Assembly: GCF_007827795.1 (NCBI RefSeq)
Contig: NZ_VITI01000001.1
Span: 806,001 to 870,000, forward strand
Length of the DNA stretch: 64,000 bases
Direction of reading: 5' to 3'
Origin: Azospirillum brasilense
GTDB taxonomy: Bacteria; Pseudomonadota; Alphaproteobacteria; Azospirillales; Azospirillaceae
The notes beneath the pieces are model-generated. The model ran no database searches and was not told where the DNA came from. It was given only the letters and a program-made list of their open reading frames with translations. Of the stretch, positions 52,423-61,425 are shown in pieces. Positions within the stretch are counted from its first letter, which is position 1. The number at the start of each line of letters is the position of its first letter. Both the position numbers and the translations under genes were made by a program.

Positions 52423-55062
52423 TTATTCGGCGGTCACCAATTCATGCAACAACGTACCGGGCCTGTTCAACTCGTCGAAGCGCCCATGTTCGGCGATTCG
52501 CCCGTCCTTCATTACAATGACTCGCTCGAACGCCCGTGCCAAGCCGGCGCGGTGCAGAACCCACACAAGACCACATCCTTTGCGTTCCCCCATGATCGCG
52601 GAATGCACCTTCGTCTGGCTGCTGGTGTCCAGGCCGCTGGTCGCCTCGCTCAGTACCAGCAGGTCCGGGCGCTTCAGCAGGGCGCGGGCCAGCGCCGCCT
52701 TCTGGCGCTGCGCCGCGGACAGGCGCGACCCGGCGACCCCCACGGGATGGTCCAGCCCGACCTCCACGATGGTGTCGCGCAGGTGAAGCTGGTCGACCAG
52801 CTCCGCCACGATGCGGCCCACCTTGGATTGCACCTGCGCCTGCCCGTAGACCATCTTGCCGAACAGGATGTTGTCCTGGATGCTGGCCGCGGCGTTGTAG
52901 GCCTCCGGGTCGAAGAAGGCGACGGCGTGCTTCAGGTCCGCCGGCAGGTCGCTGGCGAAGAGGTGCCGCGCCTCCAGAAGCTTCTTCTCCAGGTCCGGGG
53001 TCATCAGACCCAGACGGTGGCGGGCGCCGATCAGCTTGAAGGGCAGGGTCATCAGCCGCGTCCGCTCCTCGGGCCGCAGCGTGCCCAGACCCTCCTTCGC
53101 GGTGCGCGCAAGGATGCCCTGGTACTCCGGCAGCTCGGCGAAGCCGATGAAGGAGAAGCGTTCGAAGAACTCGTGGCCGGGCGGCAGGCCGGCGAACAGC
53201 TCGACCATGGTTTCCGCCACCTTGTGGCCGGTCTCCAGGATGGTGTCGGTCAGCCCCACCTTGTCCAGCACATGCAGCATGTAGGGGTTGGAGGCCAGCG
53301 CGTCGGTCTGGAAGATCGGGCCGACCGGCGTGCCGAACAGCAGATTCTCCGCCAGCGTGGCGTTCGCGGCGTAGCGGTCGGGGTCGAAGCGCTCCACCAG
53401 CCGCCCCAGGTCCGGGTTGTTCAGCATCGTGGCGCGCATGGCGTCGCGCGCCTCCAGCACGCGGGCGGCCACGTCGGGGCGCCGCTCCGGATCGACGGTG
53501 CGGTTGAGGCCCATGCCGTACACGTCGTCCTGAAGCGATACCATCGTCACCACGCGCAGGATGCGGGTCTTCAGATCCTCCGGCCCGTCGCAGCCGGCGG
53601 CAGCGTAGTCGATCCAGTCGGCGTCCACGTCGTCGGTGGCGTTGCCGGACAGCACCGACTCGGTCATCCGCTTCTTGCGCCGCTCCGCCGCTTCCTCACT
53701 GCCGCCGTTCTCGCGCAGCGGCCGGTGGCGCAGCCCATAGACGAGGTTGTCGTAGAGCGAGGCCGAGAACAGGTAGGGGGTGGCGCCGACATAGGCGGCG
53801 CGCCGCCCGGTCACGCTTTCCGGCAGCTCTGCATAGTCACGCTCGCCCAGCCGGATCTGGCCCGACGAGGGCAGCAGCACGCGGGCGGCGAGCTGCGCCA
53901 GCTCGTCCCGCCCGGAGCCGACGCCGATCAGCGCGGTGTGGCCGTCCAGCGGGATGTCGCAGGTCACCCCCTCCAGGATGGGCGAGCCGCCGTCCTCCCC
54001 GAACGCGACGTTGCGGAAGGACAGGCTGCCCTTGAACGGGACGTCCTCCTCCTCGCGCAGCAGGCGTTCGGCCAGCAGGTCGGGGACGTGGAACTGCTCC
54101 ACCACCTGCTCGTACTTGATCCGGTTGTCCTCCTTCTGCTGGTACCAGTCGAGAAGCTCCTTCCAAGGGGCGGCCAAGTCCTTGTAGGCGGCCAGCACCG
54201 CGACCAGCGCGCCGAAGGACAGCTGGCCGTGGATCACCAGATATCCGCCGATCGAATAGAAAAAGAACGGGGTCAGCTGGTTTATGAAGTTGTTCAGGAA
54301 TTTGACAAAAAACTTTCTTTGGTAAATCTCGAAACGGATGCGGTACACGTCGCCCAGGCGGTGGCTGAGATCGGCGAGATGCCAGGACGCGGTGTTGTGG
54401 GTGTGCACCTCCTGGATGCCGGACACCGTCTCCCCGATGCGGTCGGCGATCTGGCGCATGGCACGTACGCGCTGTTTGCCAAGCTGATTGACCTTGCGCT
54501 GCAGCCGTGGGATGAGCCAGCCTTGGAACGGGTACAGCGACACCGCCGCTGCCCCCAGAACCGGGTCCTGAACGAAGATGAAGGCGATGTAGACCAGCAG
54601 GGTGCCGCCCTGGAACACCGGGATGGCGATGGCGTCCCCGATGAAGCCGCCCAGCGGCTCCACCTCCGCCGTGATCATGGGGATGATCTCCCCGGGCGAC
54701 ATCTTGCGGAAGCGGGGCAGGGGGAAGCGCAGGACGCGAACGTACAGCTCGTACCGCAGGCGGCGCAGCATCCGCTCGCCCAGCCGGCCCTTGTAGGTGT
54801 TGATGACGTACTTGAACGCGCCGTTGACCAGCACCAAAGTCAGGAACAGTCCGCATAGGACGAACAGATAGCTGACCTGATCGAGATGGAAGCCTAGGAA
54901 GGACTCCGGCAGCTTCTTCCCGGCGATCGCCTCGTTGACGATCCGCTTCGGTAGGTCGAGCGAGGCGTAGAGGAACGGAAAGGACGCCAGGGTCATCAGG
55001 GTCAGCACGATCTGCTGACGGACGCTGTGCCGAAGGATGAATCGGAAAATGCTGGATTCCAT
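52423..55062 (-). CDS. ABC exporter-like protein with degenerate ATPase motifs and a large internal insertion
   Basis: 879 residues; ordinary half-exporters have about 600. Residues 1-330 are a six-helix exporter membrane domain. The ATPase domain begins near 345, but Walker A reads G-V-G-S-G-R-D-E (380-387) instead of G-x-G-K-S/T, and Walker B ends L-L-V-L-S-E-A (801-807) with Asp replaced by Ser. The signature is L-S-A-A-Q (781-785); the D-loop S-G-L-D and switch His (V-L-H-R) remain. Between Q-loop and signature lie about 340 residues, where about 95 are usual, holding two further copies of the post-Q-loop motif: S-L-Y-D-N-L-V-Y-G (435), T-L-A-E-N-L-L-F-G (569), S-I-Q-D-N-I-L-F-G (727). 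It heads the operon with the nucleotide-binding protein and a glycosyltransferase. Confidence 0.9.
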   Translation of the reverse strand: MESSIFRFILRHSVRQQIVLTLMTLASFPFLYASLDLPKRIVNEAIAGKKLPESFLGFHLDQVSYLFVLCGLFLTLVLVNGAFKYVINTYKGRLGERMLRRLRYELYVRVLRFPLPRFRKMSPGEIIPMITAEVEPLGGFIGDAIAIPVFQGGTLLVYIAFIFVQDPVLGAAAVSLYPFQGWLIPRLQRKVNQLGKQRVRAMRQIADRIGETVSGIQEVHTHNTASWHLADLSHRLGDVYRIRFEIYQRKFFVKFLNNFINQLTPFFFYSIGGYLVIHGQLSFGALVAVLAAYKDLAAPWKELLDWYQQKEDNRIKYEQVVEQFHVPDLLAERLLREEEDVPFKGSLSFRNVAFGEDGGSPILEGVTCDIPLDGHTALIGVGSGRDELAQLAARVLLPSSGQIRLGERDYAELPESVTGRRAAYVGATPYLFSASLYDNLVYGLRHRPLRENGGSEEAAERRKKRMTESVLSGNATDDVDADWIDYAAAGCDGPEDLKTRILRVVTMVSLQDDVYGMGLNRTVDPERRPDVAARVLEARDAMRATMLNNPDLGRLVERFDPDRYAANATLAENLLFGTPVGPIFQTDALASNPYMLHVLDKVGLTDTILETGHKVAETMVELFAGLPPGHEFFERFSFIGFAELPEYQGILARTAKEGLGTLRPEERTRLMTLPFKLIGARHRLGLMTPDLEKKLLEARHLFASDLPADLKHAVAFFDPEAYNAAASIQDNILFGKMVYGQAQVQSKVGRIVAELVDQLHLRDTIVEVGLDHPVGVAGSRLSAAQRQKAALARALLKRPDLLVLSEATSGLDTSSQTKVHSAIMGERKGCGLVWVLHRAGLARAFERVIVMKDGRIAEHGRFDELNRPGTLLHELVTAE

Positions 55063-55255
55063 AGCGCCATTCTACGCAAGGGGACGCCGGTGCCGGGAGC
55101 AGGCAGAAACCTTACCCCCTCTGCCGTCTGGCCGCTGGGACTATGGTTCGCCTGCACGCGGTCTGCCGCCAGCGTGACGGCGGCATGACGCACACCCGTT
55201 CATCGGCCAAGCCGCGGCCGGACACAAGAGGCCAATCGGGAGAGGTAGGAACTTC

Positions 55256-56488
55256 ATGAGCGAACGTCCGACCTCGGGCCGCGTGCTCATCTACAGCCAT
55301 GACACGTTCGGCCTTGGCCATCTGCGCCGCTGCCGGGCCATCGCCCATGCGCTGGTGGAACGCTACAGCAACCTGTCCGTGCTGATCCTGTCCGGCTCGC
55401 CCATCGTCGGCAGCTTCGACTTCCGCACGCGGGTGGATTTCGTGCGCATCCCCGGCGTCATCAAGCTGCGCAACGGGGAATACACGGCGCTGAACCTGCA
55501 TCTGGACATCGATGAGATCCTGTCCATGCGGGCCTCGCTGATCCGCCACACGGCGGAGATCTACCAGCCCGACCTGTTCATCGTGGACAAGGAACCGCTC
55601 GGCCTGCGCGGCGAGGTGCGGGAGACGCTGGAGCTTCTGAAGGGCCGCGGCGTGCCGCTGGTTCTGGGCCTGCGCGACGTGATGGACGAGCCGGCCCTGC
55701 TCGCCCCGGAGTGGGAGCGCAAGAAGGTCCTGCCGGCGCTGGAGAACCTCTACGACGAGATCTGGGCCTACGGCCTGCCGCAGATCTGCGACCCGCTGGA
55801 GGGGATCGAGGTCCCGCAGTCGGTGCGCGACAAGATGGTCTATACCGGCTACCTGCACCGCACCGTGCCCCCGGCGGTCCCGCACGGTCCCGGCCTGCCG
55901 GACGAACCCTACATCCTGGTCACCCCCGGCGGCGGCGGCGACGGCGAGGCGCTGGTCGACTGGGTGCTGCGCGCCTACGAGAGCGATCCCGGCATCCCCT
56001 ACCGTGCCGTGCTGGTGTTCGGCCCCTTCATGCAGCCGGACCTCCAGGCCGAGTTCCTGGCCCGCGCCGAGGCCCTGCCCAACGTCGAGGCCACCGCCTT
56101 CGAGGCGCGGATCGAGCGGCTGATGCAGGGCGCGGTCGGGGTGGTCGCCATGGGCGGCTACAACACCTTCTGCGAGATCCTGTCCTTCGACAAGAAGGCG
56201 CTGATCGTCCCGCGCGAGGTGCCGCGGCGCGAGCAGACCATCCGCGCCGCCCGCGCGCAGGAGCTGGGTCTGGTCTCCGTCCTGATGGACGACGGGGTGC
56301 GCGACGCCGCGGCGATGGCGGCGGCGCTGCGGCGGCTGCCCTGGCAGGCGCCGCCCTCCTCGGTCGTGGTGCCGGGCCTGCTCGGCGGGTTGGAGAGCGT
56401 CAACCGCCTGTCGGCGCGCTACCTTCCGGAGCCGTCCTCCGAACCCTGCGCTTCGGAGCGCCAGCTGGCCGCCGGGGACGCCGCGTGA
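55256..56488 (+). CDS. MurG/GT28-like glycosyltransferase B
   Basis: 410 residues, beginning R-V-L-I-Y-S-H-D-T-F-G-L-G-H-L-R-R-C-R-A-type N-terminus and ending with the donor-binding segment V-A-M-G-G-Y-N-T-F-C-E-I-L-S-F. L-V-T-P-G-G-G-G-D-G in the middle starts the second Rossmann half. It is divergent from the ABC gene across 193 bases and overlaps the next glycosyltransferase start, so a second operon of the same cluster starts here. The substrate is unknown. Confidence 0.87.
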   Translation: MSERPTSGRVLIYSHDTFGLGHLRRCRAIAHALVERYSNLSVLILSGSPIVGSFDFRTRVDFVRIPGVIKLRNGEYTALNLHLDIDEILSMRASLIRHTAEIYQPDLFIVDKEPLGLRGEVRETLELLKGRGVPLVLGLRDVMDEPALLAPEWERKKVLPALENLYDEIWAYGLPQICDPLEGIEVPQSVRDKMVYTGYLHRTVPPAVPHGPGLPDEPYILVTPGGGGDGEALVDWVLRAYESDPGIPYRAVLVFGPFMQPDLQAEFLARAEALPNVEATAFEARIERLMQGAVGVVAMGGYNTFCEILSFDKKALIVPREVPRREQTIRAARAQELGLVSVLMDDGVRDAAAMAAALRRLPWQAPPSSVVVPGLLGGLESVNRLSARYLPEPSSEPCASERQLAAGDAA

Positions 56489-57759
56489 CCGTTGCCGTCA
56501 TCGTGAAGGGCTGGCCCCGCCTGTCGGAAACCTTCATCGCGCAGGAGGTTCTGGGGCTGGAACGGCGGGGATTGCGTCAACTGATCGTCAGCTTGCGTCA
56601 ACCGACCGACAAGGCGGTGCACGAGCTGAACCGCCGCGTCACCGCCCCGGTGACCTATCTGCCTGAATATCTGCGCGACGCGCCCGCCCGCGTGCTGCGC
56701 GCGCTGGCGGCGGCGCGGCGGCGTCCCGGCTGGCCGGCGGCACGGGCCGCCTGGCTGGCCGACCTGCGGCGCGACCCCAGCCGCAACCGCGTGCGCCGCT
56801 TCGGCCAGGCCTGCGTGCTGGCGGCGGAACTGCCGGCGGACGTCACCTGGCTGCACACCCATTTCCTGCACACGCCGGCCAGCGTCGCGCGCTACGCGGC
56901 GCTGCTGACCGACCTGCCCTGGAGCTTTTCCGCCCACGCCAAGGACATCTGGACCTCGCCGGACTGGGACCTGCGGGACAAGCTGGCGGAGGCGCGCTGG
57001 GGCGTCACCTGCACCGCGCTCGGCCTCGCCCGCCTGCGCGCCCTGGCGCCGGAACCGGAACGGGTGGATCTGCTTTACCACGGCCTGGACTTCAGCCGCT
57101 TCCCCGCCCCGCCGGACGCGCGCCCGGCGCGCGACGGGTGCGACCCCGCCGATCCGGTGCGGCTGCTGTCGGTCGGGCGGGCGGTGGAGAAGAAGGGCTT
57201 CGACCTGCTGCTCGACGCGCTGGCGCGCCTGCCCGCCGGGCTGCACTGGCGCTGGACCCACATCGGCGGCGGCGACCGGCTGGCGGCGCTGAAGGCGCAG
57301 GCGGCGGCGCTGGGGCTGGAGGGGCGGATCGACTGGCAGGGGGCGAAGGCCCAGGACGCGGTGATCGCCCAGTACCGCTGCGCCGACCTGTTCGTCCTGC
57401 CCTGCCGCACCGCCCGCGACGGCGACCGCGACGGGCTGCCCAACGTGCTGATGGAGGCGCAGAGCCAGGGGTTGGCCTGCCTGTCCACCCGCGCCGCCGC
57501 GGTGGCCGAGCTGATCGAGGATGGGGTCACCGGCACGCTGGTGGACCCCGAAGACCCCGCCGCGCTGGGCGGCGCGCTCGAATCGCTGATCCGCGACCCG
57601 GCCCGCCGTGCGGCGCTGGCGGCGGCGGGTGCCGCGCGGGTGCGGCGCGATTTCGGCAGCGACTCGGGCATCGACCGGCTGCATGACCGTTTCACAACCG
57701 GAAATAGACGGTCGTCCTTTATGCCATTTGGGGGATGCTGTGCGTTGCACGGCGGCTGA
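56485..57759 (+). CDS. GT4-family glycosyltransferase
   Basis: 424 residues from a GTG overlapping the upstream stop (GTGA). GT4 motifs: W-P-R-L-S-E-T-F-I-A near residue 10, H-T-H-F-L-H near 130, F-S-A-H-A-K-D-I-W near 150, L-S-V-G-R-A-V-E-K-K-G-F-D near 230, and D-G-L-P-N-V-L-M-E-A-Q-S-Q-G near 320 (donor site). It transfers a sugar from a nucleotide donor to a growing glycan or lipid carrier in the cytosol. The C-terminal twenty residues (N-R-R-S-S-F-M-P-F-G-G-C-C) look non-homologous. Confidence 0.9.
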   Translation: MTVAVIVKGWPRLSETFIAQEVLGLERRGLRQLIVSLRQPTDKAVHELNRRVTAPVTYLPEYLRDAPARVLRALAAARRRPGWPAARAAWLADLRRDPSRNRVRRFGQACVLAAELPADVTWLHTHFLHTPASVARYAALLTDLPWSFSAHAKDIWTSPDWDLRDKLAEARWGVTCTALGLARLRALAPEPERVDLLYHGLDFSRFPAPPDARPARDGCDPADPVRLLSVGRAVEKKGFDLLLDALARLPAGLHWRWTHIGGGDRLAALKAQAAALGLEGRIDWQGAKAQDAVIAQYRCADLFVLPCRTARDGDRDGLPNVLMEAQSQGLACLSTRAAAVAELIEDGVTGTLVDPEDPAALGGALESLIRDPARRAALAAAGAARVRRDFGSDSGIDRLHDRFTTGNRRSSFMPFGGCCALHGG

Positions 57760-57800
57760 TGACGGGATAGAGTGCGGCTTTGCTCCACCTCTGCGACGTC

Positions 57801-58781
57801 ATGTCGACTCTGTCCGCCTTCTCCGAACCGGAAATCCTTTCCTTCATCGACTTCGACGACGACAGCGATGCCGTGGCGACCAGCCACGAGCTGTCGCTGA
57901 CGCGCAGCAAGCTGGGCGACATGCTCGACCTGCTGCCCGCCGGGCTGTTGATCCATCAGGAAATGGGCATCGTCTTCGCCAACCAGGAGGCGGCGCGCAT
58001 CCTGGGCCAGAGCGGCGATGCCCTGGTCGGGCGCCATTTCCTGGACTTCGTCGAGGAGTCGGGCATCGACGACCAGCGGGGCGCCTTCCTGCGCTGCCTG
58101 CGCGAGCGGGAGCTGGTGCGGTCCCAGGACGGGGTGATGGTGTCCACGGATGGGCAGCGCACCTGCGTCCAGGTCAGCATGTCGCCCCTGCCCTGGGACG
58201 GGTTGCCGGTCATCTACGTCCTCATCAACGACGTGACGGCTCTGAAGGAGTCGGAGGAGCGGCTGCGCCGGCTCTCGATCACCGACTCGCTGACCGGCGT
58301 GTCCAACCGCCGCCATTTCGTCGAAGCGGCGGAGCAGGAGCTGGCCTGCGCCCGCCGCTATGGCCGGCCGGTTACGCTGCTGATGCTCGACCTCGATCAT
58401 TTCAAGAGCATCAACGACACCCACGGCCACGCCGTGGGAGACGAGGCGCTGCGGACCTTCACCGCCGCCTGCCGCGCTCTGCTGCGCGAGAACGACCTGC
58501 TGGGCCGCACTGGCGGCGAGGAGTTTGCCATCCTGCTGCCGGAAACCGACGTCGCCGGTGCGCGCATGGTGGCGGAGCGCATCCGTCGCCGCACGGCGGA
58601 GCTGGCGGTACTGGCGGGAGTCGAGACGGTGCGCTTCACCGTGTCGATCGGCGTGGCCTGCTGCGCCGCCGGGACGCGCGACGTGGACGCCATGTTGTCC
58701 AGCGCGGACGAGGCGCTGTACCGCGCCAAGGCCGCCGGACGGAACCGGGTCGTCTGCGCGCGGGAACCGACCCCGTTCTGA
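57801..58781 (+). CDS. PAS-GGDEF diguanylate cyclase
   Basis: 326 residues: PAS domain (about 42-150) and GGDEF domain (about 160-320) with an intact active site G-G-E-E-F at 238-242 and an R-x-x-D inhibitory site (229-232), so it should make c-di-GMP and be product-inhibited. No membrane segment is visible. It lies between two glycosyltransferase genes on the same strand, suggesting that c-di-GMP controls this glycan system. The ATG at 57801 is preferred to a TTG at 57780. Confidence 0.92.
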   Translation: MSTLSAFSEPEILSFIDFDDDSDAVATSHELSLTRSKLGDMLDLLPAGLLIHQEMGIVFANQEAARILGQSGDALVGRHFLDFVEESGIDDQRGAFLRCLRERELVRSQDGVMVSTDGQRTCVQVSMSPLPWDGLPVIYVLINDVTALKESEERLRRLSITDSLTGVSNRRHFVEAAEQELACARRYGRPVTLLMLDLDHFKSINDTHGHAVGDEALRTFTAACRALLRENDLLGRTGGEEFAILLPETDVAGARMVAERIRRRTAELAVLAGVETVRFTVSIGVACCAAGTRDVDAMLSSADEALYRAKAAGRNRVVCAREPTPF

Positions 58782-58812
58782 GCGTCCTTCCCTTCACGTC
58801 ACCGGGGCCGCG

Positions 58813-60012
58813 ATGCGCATCGCCTTCTACGCCCCGCTGAAATCCCCGACCCACCCGGTGCCCTCGGGCGACCGGCGCATGGCCCGGCTTCTGATGGCCG
58901 CCTTGGAGGGGGCTGGGCACAGGGTGACGCTGGCCTGCACGTTGCGCAGCTGGGACGATGGGCGCCGTCCGGGCCGGGCGGAGCGTCTGGCCGCGCTGGG
59001 GACCCGCTGCGCCGACCGCCTGACGGTGCGCTGGCGGGACGATCCGCCGGACCTTTGGTTCACCTACCACCTGTACCACAAGGCGCCGGACTGGATCGGC
59101 CCGGCGGTCAGCCGTCGCTTCGGCATCCCCTATGTGGTGGCGGAGGCGTCCTTCGCGGCCAAGCGCGCCGTCGGCCCCTTCGCCGCCGGCCACCGCGCCG
59201 CCGAGGCGGCGATCCGGCAGGCGGCCGCCGTCGTCAACCTCGCCGGCCACGACGCCGAGGGGGTGCTGCCGCTGCTCGAATCGCCGGACCGGCTGGTGCG
59301 GCTGCGGCCCTTCCTCGACACGCGTCCCTTCGCGGCCGCCGCCACGGAGCGCGACCGGCACCGGGCGGCGCTGGCTGAACTCTATGGCTTGAACCCGGAC
59401 GTCCCGTGGCTGCTGGCCGTCGGCATGATGCGCGGCGGTGACAAGGAACGCTCCTACGAGATCCTGGCGCAAGCCCTCTCTCCCTCCCCCGCCCAGCGGG
59501 GGAGGGCCGGGGTGGGGGCGAGTCCGCATCTGCTGATCGCCGGCGACGGTCCCGCGCGTTCCCGGATCGAGACATTGTTCGGGGGAGGCGCACTTGCCCC
59601 CACCCCACCCCTCCCCCGCTTTGCAGGTGAGGGAGTCTTGTTCCTCGGCCAGCAAAGTTCGGACGCCCTCACCGCCCTCTACGCCGCCGCCGACCTGATG
59701 GTCTGGCCGGCGGTGAACGAAGCCTACGGCATGGCCCTGCTGGAGGCCCAGGCCGCCGGGCTGCCAGTCGTTGCGGGACGCACGGGAGGGGTGCCGGACG
59801 TGGTGCGCGACGGGGTGACCGGCCTGTTGCCTCCCGTGGGCGACGCGGAGGCCTTCGCCGCCGCCGTCAGGGCGCTGCTCGACGACCCTGGGAAACGCCG
59901 CCGCTTCGGGGAGGCCGCGCGCCGCATCGCCGTCGAGGAACACGATCTGTCCATCGCGGTGGAGGCGCTGGACGCGGTGGTCCGGCGCGCCGCGCGGAAA
60001 GGGAACGCATGA
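58813..60012 (+). CDS. GT4-family glycosyltransferase carrying in-frame repeat-derived segments
   Basis: 399 residues with GT4 landmarks: N-terminal P-S-G-D-R-R-M-A-R, V-G-M-M-R-G-G-D-K near 205, L-I-A-G-D-G-P-A-R near 241, Y-A-A-A-D-L-M-V-W-P-A-V-N-E-A-Y-G-M-A-L-L-E near 297. Two segments foreign to the family (residues 222-236 and 257-273, S-P-S-P-A-Q-R-G-R-A-G-V-G and A-L-A-P-T-P-P-L-P-R-F-A-G-E-G) are encoded by GC-rich repeat units at 59476-59521 and 59581-59631; both keep the frame and fall between secondary-structure elements. The stop overlaps the next start. Confidence 0.88.
   Translation: MRIAFYAPLKSPTHPVPSGDRRMARLLMAALEGAGHRVTLACTLRSWDDGRRPGRAERLAALGTRCADRLTVRWRDDPPDLWFTYHLYHKAPDWIGPAVSRRFGIPYVVAEASFAAKRAVGPFAAGHRAAEAAIRQAAAVVNLAGHDAEGVLPLLESPDRLVRLRPFLDTRPFAAAATERDRHRAALAELYGLNPDVPWLLAVGMMRGGDKERSYEILAQALSPSPAQRGRAGVGASPHLLIAGDGPARSRIETLFGGGALAPTPPLPRFAGEGVLFLGQQSSDALTALYAAADLMVWPAVNEAYGMALLEAQAAGLPVVAGRTGGVPDVVRDGVTGLLPPVGDAEAFAAAVRALLDDPGKRRRFGEAARRIAVEEHDLSIAVEALDAVVRRAARKGNA
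59476..59640. repeat. REP-like repeat pair inside a glycosyltransferase gene, copy 4
   Basis: Two palindromic units, CTCCCCCGC-ccag-GCGGGGGAG and its partner CCCACCCCTCCCCCGC, about 70 bases apart in inverted orientation. They belong to a related but not identical repeat class compared with 12862 and 50594. Both are translated. Confidence 0.8.
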
Positions 60013-60593
60013 CCGACCTCATCATCCTGCGGCACGGGCCGACCGCCTGGAACGCCGCGCACCGTCTCCAGGGCGGCATCGACGAGCCGCTGTCCGACGA
60101 GGGCCGCGCCCGAGTCGGGACCTGGAGGCTGCCGCCGGACGTGCTGGGCTACCGTTGGGTTGCCAGCCCGAAGCGGCGGGCCTGGGAGACGGCCCGGCTG
60201 CTCGGCCTCGACCCGGCGCCGGAACCGCGTCTGGTCGAGATGAGCTGGGGGGTGTGGGAAGGCCGCCTGCTGGAGGAGTTGCGGTCGAGCGGCGCCCTGA
60301 CCGCGGACCGCGAACGGATGGGCCTCGACTTCCGGGCGCCGGGCGGGGAAAGCCCGCGCGACGTGCAGAACCGGCTGATCCCCTGGCTGGCCGAGGTCGG
60401 TGCTGGGGGCGTGCCGACCGGGGCGGTGGCCCACAACGGGGTGATGCGGGCGCTCTACGCGCTGGCCACCGGCTGGGACATGGTGGGCAAGCCCGCCCAC
60501 CGCCTGACCGACAGCTGCGCCCACCGCTTCCGGGTCGCGGAGGACGGGACGCCGTCGGTCGTAGCGATGAACGTGCCGCTGACGGCGCCGTGA
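60009..60593 (+). CDS. Histidine phosphatase-family protein
   Basis: 194 residues, beginning with the catalytic motif L-R-H-G-P-T (His9), with S-P-K-R-R-A-W-E-T-A near 54 and the second histidine in V-A-H-N-G-V-M-R near 141. Members hydrolyse phosphomonoesters on sugars, nucleotides or proteins. Its start overlaps the stop of the glycosyltransferase gene, so it likely works on a sugar phosphate or lipid-phosphate intermediate of the same pathway, which is an inference from position. Confidence 0.88.
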   Translation: MTDLIILRHGPTAWNAAHRLQGGIDEPLSDEGRARVGTWRLPPDVLGYRWVASPKRRAWETARLLGLDPAPEPRLVEMSWGVWEGRLLEELRSSGALTADRERMGLDFRAPGGESPRDVQNRLIPWLAEVGAGGVPTGAVAHNGVMRALYALATGWDMVGKPAHRLTDSCAHRFRVAEDGTPSVVAMNVPLTAP

Positions 60594-60602
60594 CTCAGCG
60601 CA

Positions 60603-61397
60603 TCACAACGCGAGATCGACCATCACCGGAACATGGTCGGACGGCTTGGGCTCCCAACCGCGGGCCTCGCGCAGGACGCGGTGGCCGGTCAGCGCGTCCT
60701 TCAGCGGCGGGGTGACCCAGATGTGGTCCAGCCGCCGGCCGCGGTCGGAGGCCGCCCAGTCCTTCGCGCGGTAGCTCCACCAGGTGTAGAGCTTTTCCGT
60801 GGGCGGAACGAAATGGCGCAGCGCGTCGACCCAGCCGATGGACGCCTGCATCGCGGTCAGCTTCGCCACCTCCACCGGGGTGTGGGAGACGATCTTCAGA
60901 AGCTCCTTGTGGCTCCAGACATCGTTCTCCAGCGGCGCGATGTTCAGGTCGCCGACCATGACCATGCGGCGGTCCGGGCTGCGCCGGGTCGTCCACCACT
61001 CGGTCATTTCGTCCACGAACTGAAGCTTGTGGGCGAACTTGTCGTTCTGTTCCGGGTCCGGAATGTCCCCGCCCGCCGGGATGTAGACGCTGTGCAGCTC
61101 GATCCCGCCGGGCAGTTCGGCGAAGACGTGGCGGCAGTCCTGCTTGCCGCACCAGTGCTGCACGTCGCGCGACGCGAAGGGCAGCTTCGACAGGATGGCG
61201 ACGCCGTTGTAGCTCTTCATCCCGTGGATGTGGGCGTGGACATATCCCTTCTCGGCCAGCGGGGCCATGGGGAAGTCCACGTCGACGACCTTGGTTTCCT
61301 GAAGGCAGATGACGTCCGGCTGCGTCTCGTCGATGAGGCGCAGCAGCAGGTCCATCCGCATGCGGACGGAGTTGATGTTCCAGGTGGCGATGCGCAT
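60603..61397 (-). CDS. xthA: Exodeoxyribonuclease III
   Basis: 264 residues with the EEP-nuclease sites: start M-R-I-A-T-W-N-I-N-S, Q-E-T-K near 48 (metal Glu), G-D-L-N-I-A-P near 148, and the final S-D-H-V-P-V-M. It incises AP sites and trims 3' blocks in base-excision repair. The ATG at 61397 starts the conserved fold; an upstream ATG at 61469 is not supported. It converges on the histidine phosphatase gene and follows the FAH gene by 28 bases. Confidence 0.95.
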   Translation of the reverse strand: MRIATWNINSVRMRMDLLLRLIDETQPDVICLQETKVVDVDFPMAPLAEKGYVHAHIHGMKSYNGVAILSKLPFASRDVQHWCGKQDCRHVFAELPGGIELHSVYIPAGGDIPDPEQNDKFAHKLQFVDEMTEWWTTRRSPDRRMVMVGDLNIAPLENDVWSHKELLKIVSHTPVEVAKLTAMQASIGWVDALRHFVPPTEKLYTWWSYRAKDWAASDRGRRLDHIWVTPPLKDALTGHRVLREARGWEPKPSDHVPVMVDLAL

Positions 61398-61425
61398 CGT
61401 CCGGCGGTCCGTTCCTCTCGTGGCG

